Source: Porogramme epimiltina | Taxonomy: Eukaryota; Basidiomycota; Agaricomycetes; Polyporales; Polyporaceae | NCBI GenBank assembly: GCA_900155495.1 | Contig: FTLJ01000101.1 | Coordinates: 1 to 64,000 of the forward strand | Reading direction: 5' to 3' | Length of the DNA stretch: 64,000 nt | Made by a program: the position numbers and the translations under genes | Shown: positions 48,889 through 59,338 of the stretch, one piece after another | Numbering within the stretch: position 1 is the stretch's first letter | How the letters are laid out: the number at the start of each line of letters is the position of its first letter | Notes under the pieces: generated by a model | Told to the model about the DNA's origin: nothing | Databases searched by the model: none | The model's input: the letters and a program-made list of their open reading frames with translations, nothing else

Positions 48889-49493
48889 TATTGTGGCAGC
48901 TAGGGTTCAAGGTTTGAGGTTGGGCGAGGGGACGCCGCAGGTGGCAACGAGGGAGAGGTGGGTGTTGGATGGGTAGTCGAGGGTGGGTGAGATCTTATAG
49001 TCCGCGAAGCTAGATGCAGGTTCTGATATAGCTAAGAACGTATGACCCCGCAGAGGCCGGTGGGACCAGAGTGGGTCGATGGGAGAATCTCAGGTGAATC
49101 CCGCGGCGACCCAGTGACTTCATCAGGCATTCAGTCGAAGTCCGGGTCGGGGTTGACTAATAGATACTTTCGTCACCATTTATGGCTGTGGTTTTGAACT
49201 GACTGGGTGTGTATTATGCTGATAGAGCCGACGTACTAAAGCGGGACACTTCCAAAGTGCATTGGAACCTTGACTAGCTATAGGCATCATAATCGGGGGA
49301 GGAGAGGAAGCCAAGTTCAGCAAACAGACCCTACAGCGGTCTCGCGAAGTTCGAGGACTCCCGAGCTCGACGGGCCGGACCCCAGGGTCGGCTACTGGTG
49401 GGAAGGTCCGAGGAGGGAGAGGAAGAGAGGTCAGGCGCCCACCGCCCCACCTGGCCTCCGACATGACAATTTAATACCCTCCCTACACCCACC
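48889..49493. other. Upstream region of AKR copy 2
   Basis: Likely promoter of AKR copy 2 on the left, then spacer. No supported gene or repeat. Confidence 0.5.
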
Positions 49494-50347
49494 ATGTCGA
49501 GCCTAGAGACGTGGACGCGTTCATCGTCGACATTTGTAAGTATGCGCAGCCTCAACACTTCATGTAAGCAATTCACTAGATGCTTAATGTCAACAATTGA
49601 ACGTCTGAACAGCCATTGCACGTTATGAGAATGAAACTAGGATGTGTACCACATGGGCTGTTGAGTCACGCCGGCCTCATCATGATCCTGCGGGTCTCAG
49701 AGACGGTATGTATCGTTGAAAATGCGTATTTATCTCAACCTACTGACACTATGCCTATAAGGTAAACCTTTATCCCAGGACGCCACCCCATGGTATCGTC
49801 TGAGCCAAGAACATTCGTCCTATCCGCCACAGCTCTCATCGGCATCGCAGTCAGAGTCGGGCTGTGGGCGGTGGCGGATGTGTACACCATATCGATGAAC
49901 TCAGCCGGCGGCCGCGGGGTCTCCGCCCCGCCCCCCAAGGTCCTCGAGGCTCGGAAGTTCCGATCTTCCATCAGCGCGGGAGTACACTACGCGTAGCCGA
50001 GCCCCACGATTGGAGAGCCCCGAGCCAGGCGAAGGCGGTCGATAGCTCGTGGAGTTGCTGTACAGCGATGACCCTGGATTTCATTAACGAAATAATCGGC
50101 CCAAGTCCCCGACGTATTTGCCGCAGGGACATGGCACCTACGTCAGTGAAGGTTCTTCAGAACGGTATGCTCTAGCATTACAGCTCGAAATCGGTTGCTT
50201 ATTCGGACGACTCTTCCGACAGGATGTCGCCCTACGTTCCTCTACGGTGCCGGCCTTCTCGTCACCGAGGCCGACTTTCTCGACATCATAGGCGCCATCA
50301 GTGATCCTGGAATCACGCTCGACCTTACTCAGTTCCTAGCCTTCTAG
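49494..50347 (+). CDS. Unrecognised multi-exon locus, possibly decayed
   Basis: Two splice-consistent coding pieces can be read. The first is ISIARYENETRMCTTWAVES joined at about 49709-49762 to GKPLSQDATPWYRLSQEHSS; before it the frame reads VEPRDVDAFIVDI across a GTAAGT intron. The second starts at an ATG at 50068 (MTLDFINEIIGPSPRRICRR, then DMAPTSVKVLQN). It joins in phase across an intron ending at 50222 to GCRPTFLYGAGLLVTEADFL and DIIGAISDPGITLDLTQF, with a stop at 50345-50347. No family is recognised. The ATG at 49494 is out of frame with the first piece, and a stop separates the two pieces unless a GTACAC donor near 49885 is used. It is either a small gene with unusual splicing, two genes, or a pseudogene. 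Confidence 0.4.
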
Positions 50348-50897
50348 TGGGTGAGTACTCGTCATCGCCCTGATTCCTTCTCCTACCACCCTCCGACAAC
50401 CGATGCTCGTCCACGTGTACACCGACTAGCTATAATTTTCAACCGACAGACCATTCATCCGCCAGGTCCCTCCGGTACACTAGCTGTCCAACCTCGGGGG
50501 CGTGCCTTCCCGTCGAAGTGCCCGACCGATCGCATGCGCAAGCTGGTGGCATTATGCTCGGCCTTTGCTCGGCCAGTGATAATGCCCGAGTTCATGCCAC
50601 CGTAGCTTTAGCTCACCTCGCGGCAGCGAGCCACAGAATCGGTGTTCGAGAACTCCACAATCCGTCACCTCTCACCGCCGCCCACAAAGCCCCGCCGGAC
50701 CAAATCTTTCTAGCCGCACGAAGCTGCCGCGGTCCGAAGATGGTGCTGAATCGAACGGCTCGCTAGCCCGCCCACTCGCCCAGATGTATCTGATGGAGCG
50801 CATCTCCGGTTTCGCACCCGCGCGCACCCACCTCCTTCCATAAACTGCTACATAGGGATTAGGTGCGAACCTAAACCTCCGGCATCACGGTAGCGGG
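50348..50897. other. Spacer upstream of the P450 gene
   Basis: Promoter-bearing spacer. A frame at 50518-50766 plus is serine/alanine/proline-rich without domain content. Confidence 0.5.
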
Positions 50898-50904
50898 TAT
50901 AAAA
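50898..50904 (+). promoter_or_regulatory. TATA box of the P450 gene
   Basis: TATAAAA at the expected place, about 80 bp upstream of the P450 start codon, in a context (GCGGGTATAAAATTC) typical of a strong regulated promoter. Confidence 0.6.
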
Positions 50905-50926
50905 TTCACTGTGCACTCGTAGCAAG

Positions 50927-50947
50927 ATGTCTCTCGCACCTCCCTAG
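50927..50947 (+). CDS. Short upstream ORF (6 codons) in the P450 leader
   Basis: ATG TCT CTC GCA CCT CCC TAG encodes MSLAPP and stops 35 bp before the P450 start. If transcription begins about 30 bp after the TATA box, this ATG would lie very near the 5' end of the mRNA and might be partly skipped. Confidence 0.35.
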   Translation: MSLAPP

Positions 50948-50982
50948 CCAACTCTCAGGGGACGACCCCTTCTCTGCCCATC

Positions 50983-52700
50983 ATGCCGCTCTCCATCTCC
51001 ACTTACGACGTCGCACTCATTACCCTGGTGGTCTTCTCCCTTCTCATATATCGTCTTCTCAGTGTGCCCGCACACCTCCGCCACATCCCCACCGTTCCCA
51101 TGATTCCGCTCCTCTACAGTTACCTCTCCGGAGAAGTCGAAGAACAGCGCGTAAAGCGTCTGGTCCTCCCATTCGCCAAGCGGATGCAGACCGATGTCGT
51201 CCTTGTGTTTTGTCTCGGAGATTGGATGGTGCAGGTGCTTGAACCCAAGGTGAGACTAGTCCTCGTCGGGAGCTGTTCTCTGATCATTACTCAACTCCTA
51301 CTGACGGCTCCTCTCTTCTGTCTTCCCCGGCGCCCCGCTCTCACACCATCAGCTCGGAAAACAACTTCTAGAGAACCCAGCTGTCCGCAAGCAGCCCCAA
51401 TCCCAAGACATGCTTCTCTGGCGGCTCATCGGTCAGAACAACGTGTTCATGTCCGACGGGGAGATGTGGCGGCGGCAGAGCCGCATCATGCATGACGCGC
51501 TCCGGCAGACGACGCCCATCGGCATCTTCACCGACCTCGCACGGACGACGATGGGCCTCATCGGTCAGGGGGGCCGCGTGCGCTGGTCCGACGTGACAAA
51601 CCGGTACACGCTCGACGCGGTCGGCACGACCGTGATCGGGTACGACTTCGAGGCCCTCGCGCGCCCGAACGGCTCCTTCGTCCGCCGCTACCACGACGTC
51701 ATGCACGCGATCGCGTCCCCGGCGTACGTCGTGTTCCCCGTGCTCGAGCGGTGGCTGCCCCGGCACCGCGTGCGCAAGATGGTCGACGATTTCGTGGACG
51801 ACTTCGTGAAGATCCTGCACGAGAAGCGGCGAAGCCCTGGCAACGACGTCATCACGTACATGTTCCAGGAGCCGGAGATGACGGAGGTCGAGTACCGCGA
51901 CAACTCGATCGTGACCTTCATCGGGGGCCATGTGCGTACCTGCCTGTACCTCGCGCTTAGCGCTCCTTGCGTGGCTTATCCATACTGACTGATCCCGGCT
52001 GCCCTCTCGGGGCCCGCCTTTTATGTAAACCCGACAGGACACCACCGCCGGCGCACTCTCGAGCACGGTCTACTTCCTCGCGAGGTACCCGCAGGTCCAA
52101 GCCCAGCTGCGCGACGAGGTCCGGCGCGTGCTGGGCGCGGACGAGCCGCGCGCGGAGCACTACGCGCGCACGCCCCTGCTCAACGCGACGATCCGCGAGG
52201 CGATGCGGCACAACACGCCGACGAACGTGACCGTGCCGCGCGTCGCGGACGTGCCGCTCGACGTCGGCGGGCACGCCGTCCCCGCGGGCACACCGATGGC
52301 GCTGCACATGTGCGCGGCGCACCACAACGAGCGCGTGTGGCGCGACCCGGGCGCGTTCGACCCCGCGCGCTTCCTCGACGCGGAGAAGGGCCGCGCGCAC
52401 GACGCGGGCGGCGCGTGGGTCTCGTTCGGGCTCGGCCCGCGCCGCTGCCCCGCGCGCAACTTCTCGCTGTACGAGCAGCGCGTGCTCGTGAGCATGCTCC
52501 TCCGCGAGTACCGCTGGGCGCTGCCTGAGGACTCGCCGCACCACGACGGATTGAAGAACGGCTTCTCGGCGTTCGCGCTGAGCTTGCCCGATAACCTGGA
52601 CATCGACTTTGTGCGCATTGCGCCTGGGTCGCCGGACGTAGACGTGATGGTCGAGGCCAAGATAACGGAGAGAAGAGCCTCTTTGTGCAAATCTGTGTAA
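50983..52700 (+). CDS. Cytochrome P450 monooxygenase
   Basis: Haem-thiolate monooxygenase, probably anchored in the ER membrane. Three exons (50983-51249, 51353-51931, 52038-52700) join in phase to give 502 residues, the usual length. Residues 1-25 form the N-terminal membrane anchor (ISTYDVALITLVVFSLLIYR). The C-helix is GEMWRRQSRIM. The I-helix is TFIGGHDTTAGALSSTVYFL, interrupted by the second intron just before Asp-Thr-Thr. The K-helix ExxR is in NATIREAMR. The PERF-like region is RDPGAFDPARFLD. The haem loop FGLGPRRCPARNFS carries the cysteine ligand. All catalytic elements are intact. The substrate is unknown. It stands downstream of the AKR/dioxygenase group and next to a small zinc-finger gene. 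Confidence 0.95.
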
Positions 52701-53279
52701 CGCTCATGTACGACCCCTCACGTAACTTATGACCACCTCACCTAGTGTAGACTAGATGCAGATGTTGTGTGTAGTAGTATCAGTAGCTGTCGGTGGCCAA
52801 GAAATCTCGCTGCTATCGTTGTTCTTCTGGTTATGACATTTCTTTGTTTCCAAGTCTTTTCCTGGTCACCGTTACCGAAGTATAGCTACCGACAACGTTC
52901 GCGAGCCTCGTGGACACTGGAAGCTCGCTAATGTCGCGACCGGAGGCCCAAGGTTTACCAGGCTTACCGAGGACAGCAAGGAAAAACACCGCCTACGCGG
53001 TAGCGACTGCCGGAGATATCGTCGTATCTCCTAATGGTATGAGAGAACCCATGTGTTGGGATAGTTTCAGGTTCTAAACGGGACGTGCTACATTGGGGAC
53101 TGTCTTATCACATGAGGATTATCGACGAGGGTGAAAAAGAGGCATCTATTACAGTATACAGCATTAATCGAGTCGAAAGCCGAATGTAAGCAGTCAAAGG
53201 TCGTAGTGGTGACATAGTGAGTCGTTTGAGTTCGTAAGCATCGTGCGTTCTTCGTGCAGGGCCGCTCGTGTAACCCCAA
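52701..53279. other. Convergent 3' spacer
   Basis: Spacer between the P450 stop and the zinc-finger gene stop. AT-richer than the flanking coding DNA. No gene seen. Confidence 0.5.
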
Positions 53280-53976
53280 TTACATAGGGTTGTATCGTCG
53301 CGACCTGTTTTTGCATGCCAGGCCAGCATCTGCGGGATTCCGCAGAGGCTGTGAGGCAGGTTGCCGTGGCTGAGACGGGCCTGGTTGTCTGTGTACCCCC
53401 GTCTTCCGTGAGGCCTGCACAGAAGGTCAGAGAAGCGAATCACATTAGTATTGAAGCAACGTACGGAGTTTGCATCATGCATGGTACGCGTGTGGGTCCG
53501 CAGCTGTGCATTCCTGCTGAACTGCTGGCCACAACCCGGTTGCTCGCACTGATATTTGTACCCCTCGACGAGGTCGCGCGTCGGCCTTTTACTTGGGGCG
53601 GGAACATTCTTTCTTGGGATGGGGGCGACCACTTCGGGTGGTGGTGTTGGGAGTGCATGGACTTGTGGTGGTGGTGATGCTACTATCACCGGTGGAAGCT
53701 ACAGTTTCGTTAGAGACCGCGACGACGCCAATGGGGTCAGGGAACATACCGGTCGATTGTGTTCCAGCACGTGTTGAGGATGGCGATGAGAGACCGGTCT
53801 GAACGAGAATTGCCGGTGGCAGCCGGGGTAACAGCACACGTATGGGTACCATTCCGTGCTGCCTTTCTTTGACTTCACGTGGGAGTTAGATGAAATGACT
53901 ACGGATGAATGAAGGAAGGACCCACAGATTTCCTCTCCTTGCAAGGAGGCGATGGATCCGGAGGAATTCTCGACAT
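53280..53976 (-). CDS. Small C2H2 zinc-finger protein, putative transcription factor
   Basis: Exons joined by eye keep phase throughout. The ATG at 53976 (or an upstream in-frame one at 54033) gives MSRIPPDPSPPCKERKS. A GTGGGT donor leads to SKKGSTEWYPYVCCYPGCHR with a first, atypical finger (the Cys pair, then histidines in HRHPQHVLEH). A GTATGT intron follows, then a proline-rich linker (VASPPPQVHALPTPPPEVVA). A clear C2H2 finger comes next: YQCEQPGCGQQFSRNAQLRT followed by HTRTMHD. A last intron (GTACGT) leads to a basic tail ending at TAA. The result is about 190 residues. No family name can be given. It lies beside the P450 gene and could regulate it, which is inference. Confidence 0.6.
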
Positions 53977-54801
53977 ATCCGATGTCGAAGGAGATCTGGT
54001 GTAAAACCGAAACAGGGTCCCGAGGTTGAGCATGACGAAGGATTTGCAGGATGAGGTAGACCGTGGTCTTCGAGGAGTTTCTTTGGATGTCTGGGGGTAG
54101 ATGATGGTGCCACAGTCATGCCCGCCACTCAATTTATATCCTACTAAGGCGATATCTGGGCACATGAAAGCCTGCAGGGGCCACCTACGACACAACAAAC
54201 CTGGCGGGAGCGCGACGCCGGGCCTGTTCGTCGTGGTGACTGCATTGTCTTCCGGATTCCAAGTGCGAAGGGGCGGGCGGAGCGTTGATGTAGAGGGCTG
54301 ATGTGAAGAGCAGGCCGCGGCGTGTGAAGGGCGTCGAAGACAATGCAAGCGCTAACCAAGGTCGGGCGAAGTGCTGACGACAGGGTGATGACACATCGTC
54401 CAAGGAGATCACGATCTCTGCAAACAAGACCTTGCGAGTGCGGGGAAACGTGCCATGCAACATCTAGCCTGATGGAAAATACAAAAATACAACTTAACGA
54501 CGAGACTTGAGCACTGACAGTAATCCCTATTGTTAGAAGGAAAGAGACAGTTACTTAGCATCCCACAGTCCTACCGTACTGGCAGACTAGGGCGTTCTGG
54601 CGACAGTCAATGCGTCACCGATTGGCAATTTCCTGAGTGGCGTGGACGAACGAGTAGCACAGGCCAGAGCTCATTTACAGATCAAACGATATACAATGAG
54701 TGCTGTTGTATCCGTATAGAGACGAAGAGATAATTCTCTACGGCGCGGATTTCTGATGGTCCAGGGGCAAGAATAGCCAGCCGATTCATCTGCTTTCCAT
54801 C
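53977..54801. other. Spacer between the zinc-finger and BTB genes
   Basis: Probable promoter of the zinc-finger gene on the left, then 3' flank of the BTB gene. The minus-strand frames here (for example 53899-54348) read as serine/proline/arginine-rich sequence without a domain; part could be a longer N-terminus or leader of the zinc-finger gene. Confidence 0.45.
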
Positions 54802-56385
54802 TTACGCTAAAACGAGGGGCTCATGTTCAACTCGATCGCCAGCAACTGTGAGCAGAGGAGCGCTCACGTTGTTCTCGGACATGGCATTGCGCACTTCCTC
54901 ATGCAGCTTCTCTATACGAAGCACAATGCAGATATTATCCGCGCATGCATTGCACCACACTTTCCGCTCAGTGGCCTCTTCAAGTGTTGCCGTAGTGTTC
55001 GGCTTCGCCCACCAGTTCTCATCCTGACACGGGGAGGACAGCTCTTCCACTTTCTTCTCCAGCAATCCCAGAAGCCACGGGTGTCCCCGAGGCGTCTCCT
55101 CCGAAAGACGTTGGTCTTTAGCCGAGGTCGAACTCGCGTCAGAAGCCGCTTTTTGCGCATCTCGGGCTCTTGGAGTGGCACGGGCGGTAAGCTTTGCCGC
55201 GACAGCGACGGTGTCGAGGCGGTTGACGATGAGTCGGTGATATGCGGTAGCCGAGGTGACCTCCATCTCGGGGACATAGCCCCACTGGAGGGGGTCTGAG
55301 TGGATGAAACCTAGCGCGTCGTTCGCGATGTCGGTGAGTCCTGCATTACTTGCCAAGAGATATGTCTCCATGGGTTTCCTGACTTTGTGCCACGAGAAGG
55401 CATCGTAGCGCAGCCGTTTGATGAGTAAGTGCATCTTCAACGTTTGTGCGATGCGGGCCATTTCCACTGCGTGTGCAATGGGGAGTTCGCCAATCTCTGG
55501 GCTGTTATCGCACGGGTAACAAATTTCTAGTAACGAACTGAAAGGAGCCCCAAGGACGTCAAGCTGCAATACGGGAAGTGCAGGAGCAGTCGGTGGGGGC
55601 AAATTGAGGATACGGTCCTTGAGGATCGGAGAAGCAGCGCATAGGATGATTTTGTGGGTCAGAAATTCTCGGCCATCGGATGAGCGACATGAGATGTCAA
55701 CGAACGGACGATCATGTCGGTACTCGATCGAAGACGGTTTATGATAAGAGTCTGATCGAGACCTCTTGGAAAGAGTATCTTGAGAACCTGGCTCGTAGAA
55801 GCTGAACTGCTCCCCGACATTTCCGCGGGCCCGAAGGAACTTGATGAGACGAAAGTATTCAGCAGAAGAGATATCTTGTAGCTCTGGGGGCGGTTCGCGA
55901 GGCAGATGGTCCTCATGATCGATGAGCGCATTAGCAGCAACCCTCGCTTCATCCCCTAGCCTGAGAATACAGGCTGACGCCCACACCGACAGAGGTTGCT
56001 GACTGACAAATCCGAGGAGCGCCTTCTTCATGATTGCCACCGCTTCTTCCATCTCGTACTTGAGTGCAGCGGCAAGTACCGCGCGGACGTCCCCCAACGC
56101 GGATAGCTCCGGGTCTGCGGTAGGATAACAGAGTCTGAGCAAATGATCAAGGGTCCGGTGATCTTCTTCAACCTCCACTACGGGTTTTCCATCTAGGTGG
56201 TCTGGACTCTCTGGCGAACCGTCAAACGCGGGCTGTGGGATCTCAAACATGTCCGAGAATATTGGAGACGCCTCAGCGACGATGGCACTGCGAACGTGGA
56301 AGTTCACGCCATCCCGAGATCGAACGACGATGTCTGCCGCGGGATTATTGAACGGAGGGCGGGCATAGGTATTCCCTTGGTCCAT
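54802..56385 (-). CDS. Protein with two BTB/POZ-like domains
   Basis: A single uninterrupted frame of 527 residues, unusual in this intron-rich window. The first BTB-like domain is at about residues 15-120: ADIVVRSRDGVNFHVRSAIV, ASPIFSDMF, then LDHLLRLCYP. The second is at about residues 225-330: PFVDISCRSSDGREFLTHKI, ASPILKDRIL and FSSLLEICYP. The repeat of the D-h-x-h-x-S-x-D-G, A-S-P-I-x-x-D and L-L-x-h-C-Y-P elements shows internal duplication. The C-terminal third is charged and holds a cysteine pair (VWCNACADN). Large numbers of such BTB proteins occur in Agaricomycetes, mostly uncharacterised; adaptor roles for cullin-3 ligases are known for BTB proteins elsewhere. It is divergent from the CBS gene. 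Confidence 0.88.
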   Translation of the reverse strand: MDQGNTYARPPFNNPAADIVVRSRDGVNFHVRSAIVAEASPIFSDMFEIPQPAFDGSPESPDHLDGKPVVEVEEDHRTLDHLLRLCYPTADPELSALGDVRAVLAAALKYEMEEAVAIMKKALLGFVSQQPLSVWASACILRLGDEARVAANALIDHEDHLPREPPPELQDISSAEYFRLIKFLRARGNVGEQFSFYEPGSQDTLSKRSRSDSYHKPSSIEYRHDRPFVDISCRSSDGREFLTHKIILCAASPILKDRILNLPPPTAPALPVLQLDVLGAPFSSLLEICYPCDNSPEIGELPIAHAVEMARIAQTLKMHLLIKRLRYDAFSWHKVRKPMETYLLASNAGLTDIANDALGFIHSDPLQWGYVPEMEVTSATAYHRLIVNRLDTVAVAAKLTARATPRARDAQKAASDASSTSAKDQRLSEETPRGHPWLLGLLEKKVEELSSPCQDENWWAKPNTTATLEEATERKVWCNACADNICIVLRIEKLHEEVRNAMSENNVSAPLLTVAGDRVEHEPLVLA

Positions 56386-56886
56386 GTGTGCACGCGGAGC
56401 CTGTAAATTTGGGCATCATATCGATTCTCGTATCCAACGGCACCGTATGGTCGAGAGAACACGCTTACCTATACGTCTGCTTGCCAAAGTCTGGAACCCC
56501 CAAACGTAATACGCTTGTTCTGAGAAGATACTCTGCGTGAGTATGCAGTGTTTCTGTGGTAAGCTTGTCGTATAATGCTCAGTGCTCAGTGGTGATGGTG
56601 AATGGAGAAGAGGTCAAGAGCCCTCGATGGGCCACGGGCGCCTGCTACCGCAGTCCACGCTGAACGCGTCCGGCAGGATGCACGTGGTCGCAAGACGTGA
56701 CGCGTCGGGCGCGTGGCGCGATCTGCCCACGGCCGGATCTCAGCCGGGGTAGCCCCGCCCCTGCATCCAGTCTGCCCGTTAAAGGCCGGTCCAGCTTTTT
56801 CGGGCCTCCTCTCGACTACCTACGTCCTCAAGACTTCAACTTCCATACTCATCTCTACTACAGCCTCGTCAATTTGCCTTTCACCT
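56386..56886. promoter_or_regulatory. Divergent promoter region between the BTB and CBS genes
   Basis: About 500 bp between the two start codons. The 60 bp before the CBS start are pyrimidine-rich (CTTCAACTTCCATACTCATC), as in fungal leaders. No clear TATA box. Confidence 0.5.
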
Positions 56887-58491
56887 ATGGCTAGAACACC
56901 ACATATCCTCGATAGCGCCCTCGACGCCGTCGGCAACACGCCACTCGTTAGGTTGGACCGGATCGCGGCGGAGGAAGGTTTACAGTGCAACCTGCGTGAG
57001 TGTATACGCACCACTATTTGGCATTACCAAGTTAATCCCGCTGGTGCAGTTGGGAAGGTCGAATACACATCCGCCGGCGGGTCTGTGAAGGATCGCATCG
57101 CGAAGCGTATGGTCGAAGAGGCTGAGAGGGAAGGGAAGCTCATTCCTGGGCAAAGCGTTGTCATTGAGCCGACTTCAGGCAATACTGGTCAGTCTTGTAT
57201 GTCGTGTCATACTTCACAATCACTGAAGAGTGGTGAAGGTATCGGACTCGCTGTGGCGTGTGCAATCAAGGTCAAACCCACCACTTCGTCCCGGTAGACA
57301 TATGCTGAATACTACAGATAAGGGATATTCTGTAATCATAACTTTGCCTAACAAGATGTCACTGGTGGGTAGAAGTCACCATAATACTCGCCAGACTGCT
57401 GATTCCCCACCTTGTGCAGGAGAAAGAGGCTGCCCTGCGCGCTCTAGGAGCCGAGGTTGTTCGTACTCCCACAGAAGCAGCATGGGATTCCCCCGAGTCA
57501 CACATAGGTAGAGCGATCATTTCAACAGCGACAACTCTCGTGGCTGAATTCCTTAACGATTGTAGGAGTGGCGGAACGCCTTCGTCGTGAAATCCCGGGG
57601 GGTATCATCCTCGACCAATACCGTAACGTAAGCGGTCTTTCATATAGTCCGGTACCACGCTTGACACCTTGTGATTTGCAGGTCAATAACCCCCTGGCTC
57701 ACGAGTATACCACCGGCCCTGAGATCGTTGAAGCTGTAACATCTACGCCGTCAACTTCGTCCCATCCTTCCTCAGGGAAGGTCGACGTCGTCGTTGCAGG
57801 CGCTGGAACTGGAGGAACGATCACCGGAATATCTCGCGCAGTTAAACGGAAACACAACCAAGATTGTATCGTCGTCGGCGTCGACCCCGTACGCTCCCGA
57901 CTTCCATTGTCCCTTGACATACGTTCTCACGTCACCCCTCCATTAGAAAGGGAGCATTCTGGCGTATCCCGACGAGCTCAACACGGAAGGCGCTGGTGAT
58001 GCCTATATCGTTGAGGGCATTGGTTACGACTTCGTCCCAGACGTGCTATCCCGCGACCCGTCGGATGTTACCGAATGGGTGAAGACCTCGGACAACGAGG
58101 CCTTCGCCGCCGTGCGGTTGCTCATGCGTCACGAAGGCCTTTTGGTCGGCGGCAGTAGCGGAAGCGCTCTTAGCGGTGCGCTCCGCTGGCTCCGGAGCGA
58201 CGCGGGCCGCGCCATCGCGCAGACGAAGGGAGCCAACGTGGTCGTCTTGTTGCCAGACGGGTGAGTGCAGATCTCCCTTCCAATCACCTGGGGTGCTCAC
58301 CGGTCTGTCACAGCATCAGGAACTACATGAGCAAGCCGTGGTTCTTGAAGATGGCCTTGGAGGCTGAACCCACTCCCCTGGCACGCCGTATCGCAGACGT
58401 CCTTCAGACAGCCAAGGGCGAGGCGCAGGCAAACAGCGTAGAGAAATCGAGCACCGGGTTGAAGGCTGGCGCTGCCGAGAAGTCTTCTTGA
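56887..58491 (+). CDS. CYS4: Cystathionine beta-synthase, catalytic domain only
   Basis: PLP enzyme that joins serine and homocysteine to cystathionine, the entry to transsulfuration. The ATG at 56887 opens [20 protein letters not shown]. The PLP lysine is in [13 protein letters not shown]. The substrate loop is EPTSGNTG, continuing [10 protein letters not shown]. The PLP-phosphate loop is [29 protein letters not shown] and [15 protein letters not shown] complete the fold. About nine exons give roughly 390 residues. Yeast Cys4 has 507, the difference being the C-terminal pair of CBS (Bateman) modules, which are absent here; there is also no N-terminal haem-binding extension as in animals. The protein ends KAGAAEKSS. 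Cysteine synthase was considered, but the [15 protein letters not shown] and [14 protein letters not shown] stretches favour CBS. Confidence 0.94.
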
Positions 58492-59270
58492 GTGCGTTGT
58501 TTTGAGTGCAGACCGTTTTAGATGAGCTGGATGGATGGATATGACCGGATAGATACGACTAGACGAAGGCATGTCTCGCTCAGCGTTTCCATGCACGACT
58601 GATTTGCCTCCACTGTAGCACCTGTTCAATCAATTCTTGAACCCTCTTGACCATCTGTTCTACTGCGTCGAAGTCGTCCGAACATCGTGGTAGTCGCTGC
58701 ACGCTTCTGCTGAGCAACATAGTGGCGCTTTTACAAAGGGCCCCATTCCCGGTATCGGGCCTAGCCCTCAGTGACCGCAGTGGCGACCCTACAGGCCCGC
58801 GCGGGCCGTCGCGTCAATAAGCTGTTCTCATGCAACGGACTTCTCACCGTAACTCAAGCTCTTGTCCGCCCAGTGCAACTTCACCTGCCGATGGATGGTG
58901 GAGCTGGGCTGGACCGGGAGTTGCTTGATGCGGGCATGTGCTTGATTCGGGGCCGTTTAGCATAATGAGAAGGAACAGACAGTGTTCCTGATTAAATTGT
59001 ACCTGACGTCACAGGCAGCGGGAGAAGGCGACCCTTCGTTTCGCTTCCGGCGGTCATACGACGGTCGCCGCTCTGTCTTCACGCCTGCTCGCATCTTTGC
59101 GAGCGGCAGCACACTCGCGACGGCCATCTTTGGGTCCAGCAGCGGTATGTCAACGGCCCGCCTTCTGCCGCTACACGTTGCTCACATAGTTTAGGACTTG
59201 GGTTTTGGCTGGCGGCGTCCAGGCGTTTGTACAGTCAAAAATAATGGGATACGCGGAGATGGGGGCCATG
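58492..59270. other. Spacer between the CBS gene and the lyase-like gene
   Basis: No supported gene. A frame at 58771-58965 plus has mixed composition but no domain. The last part is the promoter of the secreted lyase-like gene. Confidence 0.5.
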
Positions 59271-59277
59271 TATAAAG
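59271..59277 (+). promoter_or_regulatory. TATA box of the lyase-like gene
   Basis: TATAAAG, 68 bp upstream of the start codon at 59339, in CATGTATAAAGACC. The position suits a TATA-dependent, regulated promoter. Confidence 0.6.
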
Positions 59278-59338
59278 ACCGTCGTCACAACACCAAAAAA
59301 TCCAACCACTGGCAGCCCACGTCTAAAGCTCTCCTACG

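Noticed and set aside
58771..58965. 64-codon frame between the CBS and lyase-like genes
   Set aside because: No start context, domain or splice partner; probably chance.
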